From Coenobita brevimanus (taxonomy: Eukaryota > Arthropoda > Malacostraca > Decapoda > Coenobitidae): DNA of 64,000 nucleotides. Position 1 is the first letter of the stretch; every line of letters starts with the position of its first letter. The stretch covers positions 11,041,118 to 11,105,117 of the forward strand of contig CM064670.1 in assembly GCA_032717465.1 (NCBI GenBank). Direction: 5' to 3'. Of this stretch, positions 47,691 to 60,020 are shown piece after piece. Position numbers and translations under genes: made by a program. The notes under the pieces were generated by a model. The model was not told the DNA's origin and searched no databases. It was given only the letters and a program-made list of their open reading frames with translations.

Positions 47691-47799
47691 TTAATCCTCA
47701 CCCGATTTCCGCTGTTATATATGGAGTGTTGAAAAGTCATCACCACTACCACCTTCAGTTTGAACCAATATTTGGTATTATAAAGGGGTTAACTCAGGA

Positions 47800-47945
47800 A
47801 CTGTTTTTGTTCGTCTGTCTCTCCCACTGCCTATAATCTCCAGTCTCGATAACGCAATGTGTTCAGCCATCTCCGAAGGAACTGATTTTGATTTAGGCTC
47901 TATCTTTGATCATATTTTAGAGGGAACGATTTTCTGCTCCTTTCC
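47800..47945 (+). mobile_element. LINE-C 3' tail fragment, decayed
   Basis: Degenerate match to 23005-23115: CTGCCTATAATCTCCAGTCT, CAGCCATCTCCGAAGGAACT, GATTTTGATTTAGGCTCT and GAGGGAACGATTTTCTGCTC. Confidence 0.5.
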
Positions 47946-48179
47946 GACAAAACTATCAAATTACAATGGCGTTTTTAGGTCTCTCTGGCATTTACCCACG
48001 CATAAAGGGAAACGAAAGACAGAAGTAAGAAGCCATGCAGTAAAAAAAAGAATGTGCTTAACTCATTCAGACTGGTGACGTATTTCTTATTTTTACGTTC
48101 TATGTCCATGCGATATTGTTCAGCTCAGGAAATATCTCTATGACTCAAAGGGACATTAAAGATGTTGTCTTGTTTCTCG

Positions 48180-48610
48180 AGTTTTGAAATTTATCATAAG
48201 TTGAGTAAGAAAAGATAATAAGAATTGGTAGTAAGCATAAATAGTAAAAATAGTAAAAATAGATAGCATGAAAGAATAAATAGCAAGTAAGAAGAGTAAA
48301 TGAGAACAGTCAATAAACAGATAGAAAGTAAAAATATATAGTAAGTAAGAACACATGGTAAGAAAGAATAGACTGCAAGTAAAAATAGATAGAGCGATGA
48401 GATATAAAGAACAGATAGTAAGAAGTGGCAGTAAGTAAAGAGAGACAGTATGAACAGATAGTCGGCTAAGATTAGATAGAAAGAATAGATAGTGCCATTA
48501 GTAAGAATAGACAGTGACGGTAGATAGTAACAACAGACAAGACTAAGAATAAATAAGATTAGAAAGTAAGAACGGATAAAACGTAAGAAAAGATATGTAA
48601 GAGTCGACAC
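48180..48610. repeat. Degenerate AATAGATAGTAAG-type repeat
   Basis: Variable-length units of TAAGAATAGATAG over 400 bases. The Tyr/Leu/Phe-rich minus-strand frame is an artefact. Confidence 0.75.
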
Positions 48611-48928
48611 AAAGAAAATATAAAACACACCATGAGATTGAAAGTTCATCCACGCCTCACAGCTCATCTGGTTAATTACAAGTTAAATGTTAAGTTTTTC
48701 ACACTAGACCAGCTTCAAAGGTATTACAATATTCAAACCTCCAGTATTAATTTTGTAAATGATATATATTTTTTTTTTCGCAGTAGCGTAGCCATGGTTA
48801 TTCCATCGTAATTATAACTATAAAACAAATATTAGACTTTGAACACCAAGATGCCTGACAGAGTGCAGACGATAGTTAGCCATGGAATATACTGCATATG
48901 ATATTATACGTATCCACATATACGGTAT

Positions 48929-48931
<3 letters not shown>

Positions 48932-48962
<31 letters not shown>

Positions 48963-49005
48963 AAGACAGACAGACAGACAGACAGACAGAGACAGAGACA
49001 GAGAG
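48932..49005. repeat. (GT)n and (ACAG)n
   Basis: GT at 48932-48960, ACAG units at 48966-49000. Confidence 0.93.
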
Positions 49006-49179
49006 TGCTAAATACAGTCGTTTTTCCTCGTGAATTTCGAACCTGGAAGCCTGAATGATGATGGAAAAGGATTTTCGGTCTATTTCACAGGGTAGGCAAT
49101 GATCGTAGCTTCTACTTTTATAATTTTCTGTTCTTAATTTGGTTCCTCTCTGATCCATTTGGTATTACTTAGAATAGGG

Positions 49180-49452
49180 TCGGTATGATGATGATGATGT
49201 TGATGATGACGAGAATAATGGTGATGATGGTGATGACAGCAATAATGATGATGATGATGGTGATGACGGCAGTAATGATGATGATGATGATGACAATAAT
49301 GATGATGACAATAACGATGACGATGTTGGTGGTGATGATGGCGACAATAATAATGATGATGATGGTGATCATGACGACAGTAATGATAATGATCATGACA
49401 GTAAAGATAATGATGATGACAATGACGATGATGATGATGAGGAGGAGGAAGA
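49180..49452. repeat. (GAT)n trinucleotide array
   Basis: GATGATGATGAC-type units. The His- and Met-rich frames are artefacts. Confidence 0.93.
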
Positions 49453-49769
49453 GGAAGAAAATGAGGAACAGTGTTGAAGTTACTATTTTTTTCTCTTCTC
49501 CTTACCACGTTGTTAGCTATGCAATGAAGCGGACAGAATTAGTCCAGACATAATCCATTTTTCGGTCTCCTGCGTCTACATTATTATACCTTCAACATAA
49601 GTGCCTCATTCAATTTCAGTTCTGCTGCAACCAGACGATGTTAACCAGCTCAGGGGGGCAAGGGGGGGTGGTCATCTTACAAGGAACCATATTAATAATT
49701 GTTTTATTTAACCCATTCTGTTTCCAAAATCACCCTGAAGCTGAATACAATCTCCGCCTGTGAGGATTC

Positions 49770-49900
49770 TGCTGTTCTACATTTCTTTCCGTTGCACTTC
49801 TTCGTGACTAGCACAATAATCTTCTCAATGTCTTGTTACAGCTTAGCATGCAAGATGGAGAGATGGTAGTTTTAAGTCAAGTTAACGCGAACTAAGTCTA
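49770..49900 (+). mobile_element. DR-1 repeat, right half
   Basis: CTGCTGTTCTACATTTCTTT, CACTTCTTCGTGACTAGCAC, TTAGCATGCAAGATGGAGAG and TCAAGTTAACGCGAACTAAG follow the DR-1 order. Confidence 0.55.
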
Positions 49901-50111
49901 CCGCTAGACGATTTGGGGAAGGGGACCTCCTTTAGTGAAATGGATAGCTCTTTTATGGTCAGCACAACTCTACCATTCTATTCAAACTAATGCCAGGGGA
50001 CTTTATTCAGTTGTCATAGAAACCTGATAGTGTTTGTACTGAAAACATTGGCAGCGTCATGATCAGGATACATATGGTATTTTTTCAGCTAACGCCAGAC
50101 GATTTTATTCA

Positions 50112-50116
<5 letters not shown>

Positions 50117-50159
<43 letters not shown>
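50117..50159. repeat. (GA)n microsatellite
   Basis: About 21 GA units after a TTTTATTCAGC motif. Confidence 0.93.
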
Positions 50160-50165
<6 letters not shown>

Positions 50166-50651
50166 GTAGCGTCTGGGGAATGTTAAATTTTTGGAATCTG
50201 ATGGCTTGCTATATTTTGTACTCGATGTCTCCTGAGATTTTGTGTAGCTTTAGCGGTGACTTTATATACTGGAGGGCTAGAGTAACGACACATCTAACCC
50301 CTCCCTTCTGAAGAACCTCTTATCATCTTGGAAAAATCGCAGTAAAAGAGCAAACTAACTAGCTAAATCAATCAATCAATCAATAGATAAATAAAATGAC
50401 TAAGTAAGAAATGTGAGGGAGAGCTTAAACCGTCTAAGGGTCAGGCCAACTCTAGTATATCATCCCAGTTAAAGCCAGAGGATTTTATTCAGTGAGGAAT
50501 GAGCGATAGGCGTGTGGGAGTGTGCAAAGTAGTGGCAATAAAAGAACCTGGTATTGTGCTTCTAACTCCCTAATCTGCCATAAAAAACACATGCTGAGTG
50601 CTGCTGGGCTTCGCGCTTAACATTTATTCGTGACTCTGTGCATGAACAACG

Positions 50652-50889
<238 letters not shown>

Positions 50890-51189
50890 TGGAGAAGGAC
50901 TGAAGCTATTGATCGGTAAGCATATATCATTATTTATGAGTGCTTGTGAGAATGTTTGTGCACCTCTGGGGAAAAAGGGACTGGACAAGAAGTATGACCA
51001 TGGGAGAGGGAGCCTGGAATGTGTTGGAGGGATCGGGGGGTATTGAGGTAGTGGCAAAGCTCTCACACTACATTCCTTTAACACTCTCCTTCAGGCACCA
51101 GTGCAGGTCAGTTGTATCATTCGTCTCACGCTCACAGAAATTTTGTTATCATAAACTTCATCATCATCATCATCATTACTAACAGTATC

Positions 51190-51775
51190 TTCGGAAAACG
51201 TGAAGCAAGAGAATGGAAAAATTCCAAAAACTGAAAGTGAAGTAATGAGCAATTGGAAAGAATAATATAAATGGCTGATGAATGGAAATACTGAGAGGAA
51301 AGTAAGAAGGTCACTAGCGGAATATCCCTGAAGAAACGTGTACTGGTGGTCAGCAGGAAGGCTTCGAAAGGACAGATACCTTATAATCGTTAATTTGAAG
51401 ACAGATTCAATTATATTTGCAATATAAAATATCAAAGACACTGAACACAGTTACAGTACTGAAAACGGCCACAAGTAGTCGGGAAACGTTGAATGACGGC
51501 AAACGTCTTGGAAGAAGGAAAGGTACAACTTGGCAAATAAAGGAGAGAGAGTTTGCCAGGACAGCGTGTAAACAATGAAGAACAGTAATGGAGAACAATG
51601 GAAGCGATGCCATCAGCAACGTACACCTATTGGTATTAAGGCCAGGGAGGACGTGAAGAGGTGTATAGAGAAACTGTAATTATAGTAGAGAGTTAAATGA
51701 AATGCTTGTTGGATGTCAGAAAACTTGAATGAGTTAAGCATTTCAGTTAAGTGGAAGATTGTAGCTTTGACTTTA

Positions 51776-51837
<62 letters not shown>

Positions 51838-52790
51838 TACATAGAAAGATAGATAGATCATCGAGGTTATTAAAGAAATTAACGTGTCATAGTTCTCAGC
51901 TGAGTGTTGTAGAAAAAGTACATGGAACAATTATATCAAGGAAGTAAGAAATATACCAGCGTGTCATGTGAGTGGTGAAAGGGTGTTTTTTCGGAGTTGT
52001 ATGTGCGTGACACAGCTGTCTTAAGTGAGGCAGGTAGTAGAGAAAGCTTGTGAGATGGAAAATAAGGTGCGGCTCTGAAAAAAAGATTATGACAGAGTGA
52101 AATGGATGGGTTAATAAGATTTCACCAATGTATAGTGCAGATGAAAATGGATGAGTTAAAGGGTTCTGCTGGTAGAGAAGTACAGGTATGTGTAAAAGTA
52201 GGCGGATGTGTAAGTCACTGAAAATCAGCACTGGAGTGAGACAAAGGTGTGTGATATCCCCATTGCAGTTTATTTTTTTATGGATAGAGGTACTGAAGAT
52301 TTGAAATCGAATTGTAGAAAGATGGAGGTTAAAAATCAAACTAATGAAAGAAGGATGGGAGTACCGCTGAAGAATGGATTACCTCAAATATGATGCACGC
52401 AGATCCTACTATGTTGCTTGCTTATAGTTAACAGCGTTTTTGCAAGCTGGTTCAGAGTTGTGTAATTGTTTATGTGTGGCACAGTTTGAAACTAAGTGCA
52501 AATAAGTGCAAAGTGAAACTATGGAAAAAAAGAAAATGACTCAGTATGATGTGCAGGTGAAAGTGAAGGGATTTGAACTGGTAAATCAATTGAAGTACTA
52601 CAACGCCGCAAGTGGGAAGAAAGGTTAATGTGCAAACGAACTAAAGTAGCATAGAGGACAAAGGTGGCTGATGTTGTGAAGGTTTTGTTGCGAAACAGGT
52701 TGGAGTATGAAATTTACTGAGTTGTATGGGCATGATTAGTTTGAACTGTGGTGGTGGGACAGGAGGAAAGGCCATACACTTCAATACGCA
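51190..52790 (+). pseudogene. Heavily decayed RT retrotransposon relic (LINE-E)
   Basis: Fragments in shifting frames resemble LINE palm and thumb motifs: TGVRQRCVISPLQFIFLWIE near 52230, an ADPTMLLAYS stretch near 52398 in the position of FADD, and LKLSANKCKVKLWKK near 52490. An upstream stretch near 51345 fits DQQEGF-like finger sequence. No intact frame remains. A (GA)n array at 51780-51832 interrupts it. Confidence 0.5.
51780..51832. repeat. (GA)n microsatellite inside LINE-E
   Basis: About 26 GA units. Confidence 0.93.
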
Positions 52791-52871
52791 TTAAATGTAT
52801 GCGAGGGAAGGGGGCGGGGGAGGCTGTTGTTGGTGGGAAGACTTAAGTCAAATGAACATAGGTAGAATGCG
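52791..52871. other. Junction between LINE-E and R1
   Basis: G-rich spacer without features. Confidence 0.4.
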
Positions 52872-53330
52872 TAGATGGGGCACTCACCATCCCCTCACTA
52901 GATACAGTGCTGCTTTGGGTGTCTGCCCTTCCTCTCTTCCTTCCTTCCACTTCTTTCTTTCCTTCATTCTTTCCTCTTCCTTCTGCCTGCGGGTGACTTT
53001 ACACTCCCTCTTCTGTCTTTCTTTCCTTCTTTCTTTCCTTCTCCTTCTGCCTATGGGTGACCCTACACTGAGTGGCAAGCCAAATTGTTTCCTTTACACC
53101 AGGAAACCATGTAACCAAACCATTTAACCAAATTATGGCGCTTGGTGGTGTATTGAGTAATTAAGGTGCTCCAATCGGATTGAGCTGGTGCAGGTTTATT
53201 GCTCACATAATGTCACTCAGGGATGAGTAAGGTTGGTCACTCTCATCCTAAATGCCAGAACCTACTTGCCTAGTCCCGGGCTCCTACGCTCCTCATGGGG
53301 CAACACAGGATTGGATTATGGATGGATAGA
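52872..53330 (+). mobile_element. R1 interspersed repeat, about 450 bp
   Basis: CACTCACCATCCCCTCACTA, two copies of TTCTGCC-x-GGGTGAC, CCAGGAAACCAT, GGTGCTCCAATCGGATTGAG and CCTCATGGGGCAAC, ending in a GGATGGATAG tail. Shared with 16800 and 30828. It may be the 3' end of a LINE or a SINE. The long reading frame across it is not conserved between copies. Confidence 0.75.
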
Positions 53331-53469
53331 TGGAAAATGTGTAGAACCTAGAGGGTTGAAGAGGATTCGGCTGGAATATTGGTGGGTAGTGAAGCGAGAT
53401 GGAAAGAGAAGACTCTTTGAAGAAAGGTACTATGTATGAAGCGGTGTTGGCAATGGGACTGCTCTCCTG

Positions 53470-54788
53470 CATGGGCGTCCGGAGGGGGCGGCAAGAGAGG
53501 GCAGTTGCCCCGCTTGGAAATTTGTGTTTGCCTGCGCAACGACTTCTATAATTTTACTGCAGCTCAGTCTGTGTTTCCACATTAAAGGAAATTTTGTTAT
53601 TTTATAGAAATTTGATCCTTACAAGAAAAGTTTTGAGGATTTTTAAATTCTATGGAAATTCTAGGGATATTGACACCTTTAAAGGAAACTGTAAAGAAAT
53701 CTGCATAAAAAATTAGGAAGGGTAATAATAAGTAATATAATTAAAAAGATTAACAAATTCCGATGGACCACACTGTGGCAAAGTTCAAATATCTCACTTT
53801 GGAGAGAGTAGGAATTGTGATTCTTAGTTTTTACCGATTATGGTAGTGTGCTGAGTTATTATTGGCTGCCTGAGTCGACCTTGTTTTCCCAGCTAACCAG
53901 TGAGAATTAAGCCTGTATTACTAAACCAATTACCTTGGCCTTGCAAGTTGTAAGGTATGCTGGGGAGTGCCTGAGCTTTATTTTCAGTGATCCTGTAGGT
54001 TTATGTGAACCATTAAACGTATTTCTTTAACTTTGAATATAATGAAAAAACTACAGATTATGTTCAATGTATTTTTCCTTGCTGACAATTTTTGAAGGAC
54101 AGATGTGACGCAATTTTGTCTTAGCCACCTGGAGAAAAGTCAACGTGTCGGATGACGGTGACACAGACACAGAAGTAAGCATTTATTAGCAGTAGGCCTA
54201 TAGTGATAACCACGGTGAAAATGACACTAGACGACTTAGAAAAATGTATATTATTTACTAAACAAAACTGCACCTTTTGATCATTTTAAAGTAAACTGAC
54301 GAAGTTTTTTGTTATTTTTCAGAATTTTTTTTTTAGTTAAGTTAATACCTAGCTATAATTATATGAGGCGAGTGAAAACCTGGCTACGTTCATCAATGTC
54401 AACGAGTCACCTATCAGCTCTCCATAGACTTAGCGTGCACCGCAAGAAAGTGATCTCCAAGAAGAAATGATCATTGACACCGTCATTGAACGTTTTGGCA
54501 GGGACAGACGCCTGCTACAGTTCTTTTTCAAGGACCTGTAGTCTGTGAATGTGATCTATTCTACATATGAAGTTAATTTTTATATTTTTGTTGTGTCATG
54601 TACTATAACATACAGAAGATTGAATGCCATATTTTTTTCTTTATACCTTGCAAGTTGTATGAGTGACAGGAAGATAATTAACTCTCCATGATATACTAAA
54701 TTTTCGGTATCCCTATGCCTGAGCCATAAGATTATGATTGAGCTGTTTTACCTCCCCCCCCCTGGCGAAAAATCCTGCGGACGTCCCA
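53470..54788. mobile_element. hAT-like nonautonomous element, 1.3 kb, directly upstream of gene 2
   Basis: A perfect 9-bp direct repeat GCTCTCCTG flanks it (53461-53469 and 54789-54797). Ends are CATGGGCGTCCGGAGG and, reverse complemented, TGGGACGTCCGCAGG. TIRs of the GGGCGTCCG type and 8-9 bp target duplications fit the hAT superfamily. The interior is AT-rich with no convincing transposase frame. Confidence 0.78.
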
Positions 54789-54890
54789 GCTCTCCTGTCT
54801 TTTTTGTTTTAACGAAATAAACTTGGATCAGACTCAAATCATTAAGAGCATTATTTCACTTCTCTAACCACATGGCTACTTCAGGCAAAC

Positions 54891-55023
54891 ATGGGCATGC
54901 AGACAGTGTGGATGGTACTCTGGGTATCCAACACTGCCTCCGGATTGCTGATCTCACACGACGTGCACCCCGCCGTGAGGCTGGACGCTGAACCCCTCAT
55001 GGAGACACCTGTTACATCCCACT
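54891..55023 (+). CDS. Gene 2 exon 1 coding part: signal peptide and N-terminus
   Basis: The exon probably begins at 54885 after GGCTACTTCAG. The ATG at 54891 is six bases in, and a second in-frame ATG follows at 54897. The donor GTAAGC starts at 55024, after the first base of the cysteine codon, as in gene 1. Confidence 0.68.
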
Positions 55024-56452
55024 GTAAGCTTGTGTGTTTGTGTGTGTGTGTGTGTGTGTTGCCTGCATTAGTTTACAGAAAAAAATTTAAAACGCTGTCG
55101 TACACAAACCTGATTGTTACATTCTTCTTTCAGTGTCTTCAGTAATGTATTTCTAGTCTTATTCATACAACCTTTAGAGGCTTTCATTCATACTAAGAAA
55201 GACGAGACTTTTTGAGCTAGAAAAGTTAGATTAGTTATGATTGACCCCGTCACTGCAAGAAATTCCCCTTAAGCTTGTAAATTCTTCTATGGGTGGCCTG
55301 TTCAGAATTAAACGAAGTCATCAGGCTGAAGAATAATTCATTCAGTTTAACCCGCCACATCCCGACGTTTTCTGCGCAGTGGTACGCCCCAGTCCCAACG
55401 TTTTTGGACCTTTTATTTTTTGGCTCAAACATCCACTTTTGGTGAGAAACATCGAAAATTCATAGAGAAATCGCTCACCTGAAGTTTAAAATACTCGATC
55501 CAGGTAGGAGTACCTCCTTACCTTACAGGGTTTTCTATCAGGCTGGCTGCAAAGAAAACGAGTTCAATGGGAGGATAACTATTCTACACCACTCATAAAC
55601 GGTATTTATTTATTTATTTGGTACGAATTTATATTTAGTACGAGAGTATATTGGTTTTCAAACGGTAATATAGGCATTATAAGCATTTTTTCACTCACTA
55701 ACTCATCACCATTCCTGACCTTTTTTTGCCACATTACCTGATCATCATTTCTGACTGTTTCTTCCTCTAATGTTTGTCCTCCACACTGTCATCGATTGGG
55801 GAATCACTCTGACCCTAAATTTCGTACCGTGGCATGACATGGCTTTACTGGCCAGGTCACTGATAACAGGTGAATTGCTGAGAAAAGGTCATGCAGGGGG
55901 GGGAGGAGGTCATGCTGGGTAAGGCATTGTCCCTGCCTGGCATCTTGTAGAGGAAGGTGTGCTGTGTATACGTGCCAAAAATCACTCGTGAAAATTGAAA
56001 ATTGTGCAAATTAGGGACCTTGCAATGTTGCCGCGTTAATTTACGTCTCCGGGATATGAGTGCACATCATGTGAGGACGTGAATTCACGTCTCCGGGACG
56101 CGGCGGGTTAAATAAGAGGAGATTTTTGTCCTTTTGCAGTTTATTCCCCTAGCTTAGCATCAGAGTAAAAGAAGTAATACAGCTCGGCATTCTTACCGTA
56201 GCACCTCTTAGCAATTTGCATCATATTGTGATGTTAATCTCTTCTTATAGCTACTTTATGCCTATTTAGAGTGAACTGAGTATAGTTAACCTTCACCTCC
56301 TACAGGCATGTGTCGCACGAGGTGCATTGCCATGGTTGGGTGTGTGGCGTGGAGTTCTTTCATCAGCGGTGGGCAGATGGTGTGTCACTTGACTGACTCC
56401 ACACCCCAGTCGCTTGACTTGGTGCCTGATCCCACTGCTGCCACCGGATTTG
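54891..56452 (+). CDS. Paralogue of the secreted PAN-like protein, exons 1-2 only (gene 2, partial)
   Basis: Join of 54891-55023 and 56306-56452. Exon 1 gives MGMQTVWMVLWVSNTASG, a plausible signal peptide, followed by a short spacer ending PVTSHC. Exon 2 gives the cysteine module MCRTRCIAMVGCVAW through PTAATGF. Splice sites are strong: CTACAG before exon 2, donors GTAAGC and GTAAGT, all phase 1 like gene 1. No Ser/Thr-rich exon or eight-cysteine domain is seen between 56453 and the window end, so exon 3 lies beyond 64 kb or has been lost. The clean splice sites, open frames and conserved cysteines argue for a functional gene. Intron 1 holds one TTAA element; intron 2 is at least 7.5 kb and full of nested transposons. 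Orientation and spacing indicate a tandem duplication of gene 1. Confidence 0.68.
55351..56107 (+). mobile_element. TTAA-flanked nonautonomous element, subfamily B, 757 bp, in intron 1 of gene 2
   Basis: TTAA at 55347-55350 and 56108-56111, termini CCCGCCACATCCCG and, reverse complemented, CCCGCCGCGTCCCG. Inserted within a DR-1 related sequence (TTATTCAGTTTAA-like flank on the left, TTTTGTCCTTTTGCAGTTTA on the right). Confidence 0.86.
56112..56287 (+). mobile_element. DR-1 repeat, decayed, in intron 1 of gene 2
   Basis: TTTTTGTCCTTTTGCAGTTT, CCGTAGCACCTCTTAGCAAT and TTAGAGTGAACTGAGTATAG follow the DR-1 order. The subfamily B TTAA element interrupts its left edge. Confidence 0.55.
56306..56452 (+). 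CDS. Gene 2 exon 2: PAN-like cysteine module
   Basis: The pyrimidine-rich acceptor CACCTCCTACAG ends at 56305 and a consensus donor GTAAGT starts at 56453. All five cysteines of the gene 1 module are kept (the split first Cys, then C-x-R-x-R-C, GC, VC), together with SFISGGQMVCHL and DPTAATG. Confidence 0.72.
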
Positions 56453-56459
56453 GTAAGTG

Positions 56460-56836
56460 ATCACAACATTATAATTCCTTATTGCCTTATTACTTCTAAC
56501 TACCTTATTTCTCCCAAACACAACCTTATCACTTCTCAATGCCTATTACTCTCTTAACACTGCCTTATCTCTCATCTCTTGCCAGCACAACCTTCTCACT
56601 ACCTTATCTCTTCCTAATGCAACCTTAACACTTCTTACTACCTTATCTTTCCTTAACACAACCTTATCTTTCCTCATTATCTTATTTCTCGTTAACACAG
56701 CCATATCTCTCCTCATGATCTTTTCTCTCCTTTCCTCACCTACTTATCTCTCCTCAAAACAACCTTACAACTTGTCAATGCCTTATTTTTTCATAATACA
56801 GTCTCATTATTTCTAATTTCCTTATCTCTCCTTTAC
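56460..56836. repeat. CT-rich degenerate array in intron 2 of gene 2
   Basis: Variable units of the type CACAACCTTATCTCTCCTTA. It resumes at 61040-61254 and 62369-62480, so later insertions split one array. Confidence 0.75.
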
Positions 56837-58061
56837 CCTCTAGAGCTGGGGTTCTCAAACTGGATTGCGACCTCTCTGAGGGTTGCTAGATGATTTCTAA
56901 AATGTAAAATATATAAGAGTGATAATTTCTGAATGAAGGAGTTGACCAGTTCCTGGCATGTATTAAAAGTCTGGAGATGAATGTGTAACCTATTCTTATA
57001 TTAGTGTTTATACAATAGTTTTTATATATGACACACTAGATTACGACAATTGTATGAATAGTTCAAGTAGCTTAAGTGACGTGTGGTCATTACTGGTATC
57101 TTTTATTTTTATTTTGTTTTTAATGTTTGGTGTATGATTCGCAATGAAAGTGTGCCTGTTTGGGTGTATGGATAAAAGCTGTTAGATTTCACGACAGTAT
57201 GTAGTTCTGGCAGTGTACTAAACAACATATACGGGAAATTTCATCGCCATATTTTCATGTTCATATTTGCTTGATGCAATGGAAATACACAACAGATACC
57301 CAATGAGAAATGTATTGTACACTGTTCGAGACCTAGATTTCTTTCCCTGACTCTCCCACCTCAGTACCTCATCATCACTTCATTCTTAAATGTTCACGAT
57401 ATTTTCTTATGCGAAGGTCCGTTGGTACATATAATCAGTATGACTGATTTTTTGAAAACGCATAGTAAATTTGCAGAAAAATTTTGTAATTCTCAAAGTT
57501 AAATTGATTTTCATTTGTGCCTAGGAGCATTGATGTCTAAATATCAGCATCTATGCTATGAAGTGAGTGTCTGGCACCAGAATGTAGTACCTAATATTTT
57601 GGTATCGATCCTAATAAACATGGCACCTGTCGATGGCAACACCGTGCGATGACACATGAATCGATAGTGACAGTTTATGAGCTGCCAAGTCTTTGTCCTT
57701 GGTGTATGTGTACAATATTTGCAAGCTAGTTATATCCACAATAAGGATAGGTTAATAATTCTTAGGTCAGTGAAATTAAATAAGGGGAAGGCATCAGAAA
57801 ATAGAAACTCTGAACCAACCAATGACACCACCTTTTAAGTGCCATCTACTGTAATTCAAATCAAGGACCTAACAGACTCAGTGGTGAAGCCTCCAGACTG
57901 ACCAGCCTTGAATGTGTTGGAAATACCAAAATAATTTCACACAGTATTGCTGTTTGACTATCGAGATGCGTCTCTATCCACTCTGTTCTGGAATTGGAAA
58001 TTCTTGTACATTTTAATGCGGGGAAGTGCAGAAACCAAATGTTAGAATCCCACAAAATTGT

Positions 58062-58095
<34 letters not shown>

Positions 58096-58143
58096 AAATT
58101 CAAGATCCGTTCATTTCGAGATGTCTGGACACATTTTGTTTCA

Positions 58144-58898
58144 CCCGCCACATGCCAGTGCCATTTTAAAACGGTCTGACATAATTCTGCGGTCAATGCC
58201 AGTGCCATTTTAAAATGGTTTAAAATAAAAAAAATCACTGTGACTGTATTTTTCAAGATTTGCAGGGAAAATTTGGCAGGCATGTATGGTAGCTGTTCCT
58301 CTACCATCCCCCAGGCTGTCAAGGCCATATACTCACTCACTCCCCCCCTCACCCTCCCTCTGCCTCACTCTGCCTGTGTGCCTCACCGATTGCTGTACAT
58401 AGCAAAGGCATTTTGTAAATATTTTCATGTGAATGTAAGTTGTAAATATTTTCTTGTAAGTGTAAGGATAATATAGTGAAGTCAAGTTGTAAATACCTTC
58501 TTGTAAGTGCCAGGACTGTACATAATGAAGTCAGGTTGTGCCTATCTTCAGGTAAGTGTAAGATAATGCATTCACAGTGAGAAAGACATGCAAATTATGA
58601 TAGATGTTGAAACAATAAGTAATCAGACAAGTGCACTGAACATTGCTATACCTTCCCAGCATAAATACCTGAGTATACCTTACATGGAAAACGGCTTTCT
58701 CTCGAGAGAGAGCGGCTATACCTGTATACGAGTATGGAGGACTCAGTAAAATGCATTTCCATGCTTCGGTGAGCATTTTAGTGGTGAAATTCATTGTTTT
58801 CACATCAAAATCTATTATTGTAGCCAATAAAAAAAAGGTTAAAAAATGGTCGGCATGGAGGCGACCCATAGAGCTAAAAATAGCTGGCATACGGCGGG
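58144..58898 (-). mobile_element. TTAA-flanked nonautonomous element, subfamily A, 755 bp
   Basis: Reverse-orientation copy of the 61259 element without the SINE. Ends are CCCGCCACATGCCAG and, reverse complemented, CCCGCCGTATGCCAG. The right flank is TTAA at 58899-58902 and the left flank is TTCA, one change from TTAA. It serves as the empty site for the SINE in the other copy. Located inside the hAT-like insertion. Confidence 0.8.
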
Positions 58899-58904
58899 TT
58901 AAAA

Positions 58905-59600
58905 GACTTGAGGTCCAAGGCAGTAGGAAATACAGACAGTGGAAGACAGTTCCTGAAATGCACCTGTCGCATACATGAAGTCCTGACTGGAAGTATAGAG
59001 TAGCTCTTGGATTAAAGATCTGGACACAAAAAGGGTGGAGTTTTTTGCCAGACTGGTGCTACTTGCCCACTGTAATGGAGGAGGGATGCAGGCAGACAGT
59101 TCCAAAGAGCAGTCATCACTGAAGTAGTGACAGAAGAGAGATAAAGAGACAAGACTGCGACAAAGACAGCAAAGTTGACGATAATCAACAATAGGAGAAT
59201 AGGTAATGAGACAAAGAGCCTTTGATTTCACCCTGTTCAAGTGAACTGTATATTGGTAGCCTCCCCCCACACATATATGAGAGCTGTACTCCACACAAGG
59301 CGCAAAAAAAAAAAAAAAAATCCTGTATACAGTAACCAGCTGTGAGGGAGGAAAAGGTCTAAACTCAACATAACCTACAAGAGCTCTTGGAAGCTGATTT
59401 TGCAAGAGAATGAAACCCCAAGAACTGAGCTTTTGATGCATTAAAAACAACAAGGTTACTTTTATCCCAGTCAGAGATGAGCCCAGTCAGAAGTAAGGTG
59501 TGCCATAGCCTCATCCCGTGCTGGTTGAAGGAACTACTGCAGTGGACGCTGTGAGAAGCAGAGGGAAAGATGAAGAGTGGAGTCATCGATGACATAATGA
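58905..59600 (-). pseudogene. LINE-C relative, post-RT fragment
   Basis: The minus-strand frame retains WDKSNLVVFNASKAQFLGF, then CVEYSSHICVGG, LVSLSLFCHYFSDDCSLEL and IPPPLQWASSTSLAKNS. The order is the same as LINE-C at 22.4-23.1 kb. Positioned inside the hAT-like insertion in gene 2 intron 2. Truncated at both ends. Confidence 0.72.
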
Positions 59601-59694
59601 GTACACAGTATACAAAGACCGCTAAAATGATATCTTCCCAGTAGCAGACTTATACTGAAAAAGCAACAGACGCACACGCGCCTGTGTGTGTGTG

Positions 59695-59959
59695 TAATTC
59701 ACCCGGTAATTCACCGGGTCGGTCAGGATCACTTGATGGTCGTGATCGTCAGCTTTTACCCTCCTGGAAGGGAGCTGAAAGCTCATGTAGTCCGATCTAA
59801 GGGCAAGGCTGTGACCTTCACACACGCACACACCCGTCCCCTTGCTCAAGGGGGACAGTAACCACCCACTTCGTCAGTGAAACTTTTCGCATCCTGAGCG
59901 AGGCGCGAACTCCCGTCCACCAGTTGCCAAGCGGGAACGTTACCACTGCACCAGCGAGT

Positions 59960-59965
<6 letters not shown>
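59695..59965 (-). mobile_element. tRNA-derived SINE (SINE-2)
   Basis: In reverse complement the head reads CTCGCTGGTGCAGTGGTAAC (A box) and GGGAGTTCGCGCCTCG (B box), reminiscent of tRNA-Gly. The body follows to GGTGAATTACCGGGTGAATT. A (GT)n array abuts the head side at 59961. Confidence 0.75.

Positions 59966-60020
<55 letters not shown>
59961..60020. repeat. (GT)n microsatellite
   Basis: About 30 GT units between SINE-2 and the right end of the hAT-like insertion. Confidence 0.95.

Noticed and set aside
57861..58352. 163-codon minus-strand frame considered as transposase of the hAT-like element
   Set aside because: It runs through a (GA)n array and into the nested TTAA element, and shows no hAT dimerisation or RNase H-like motifs.
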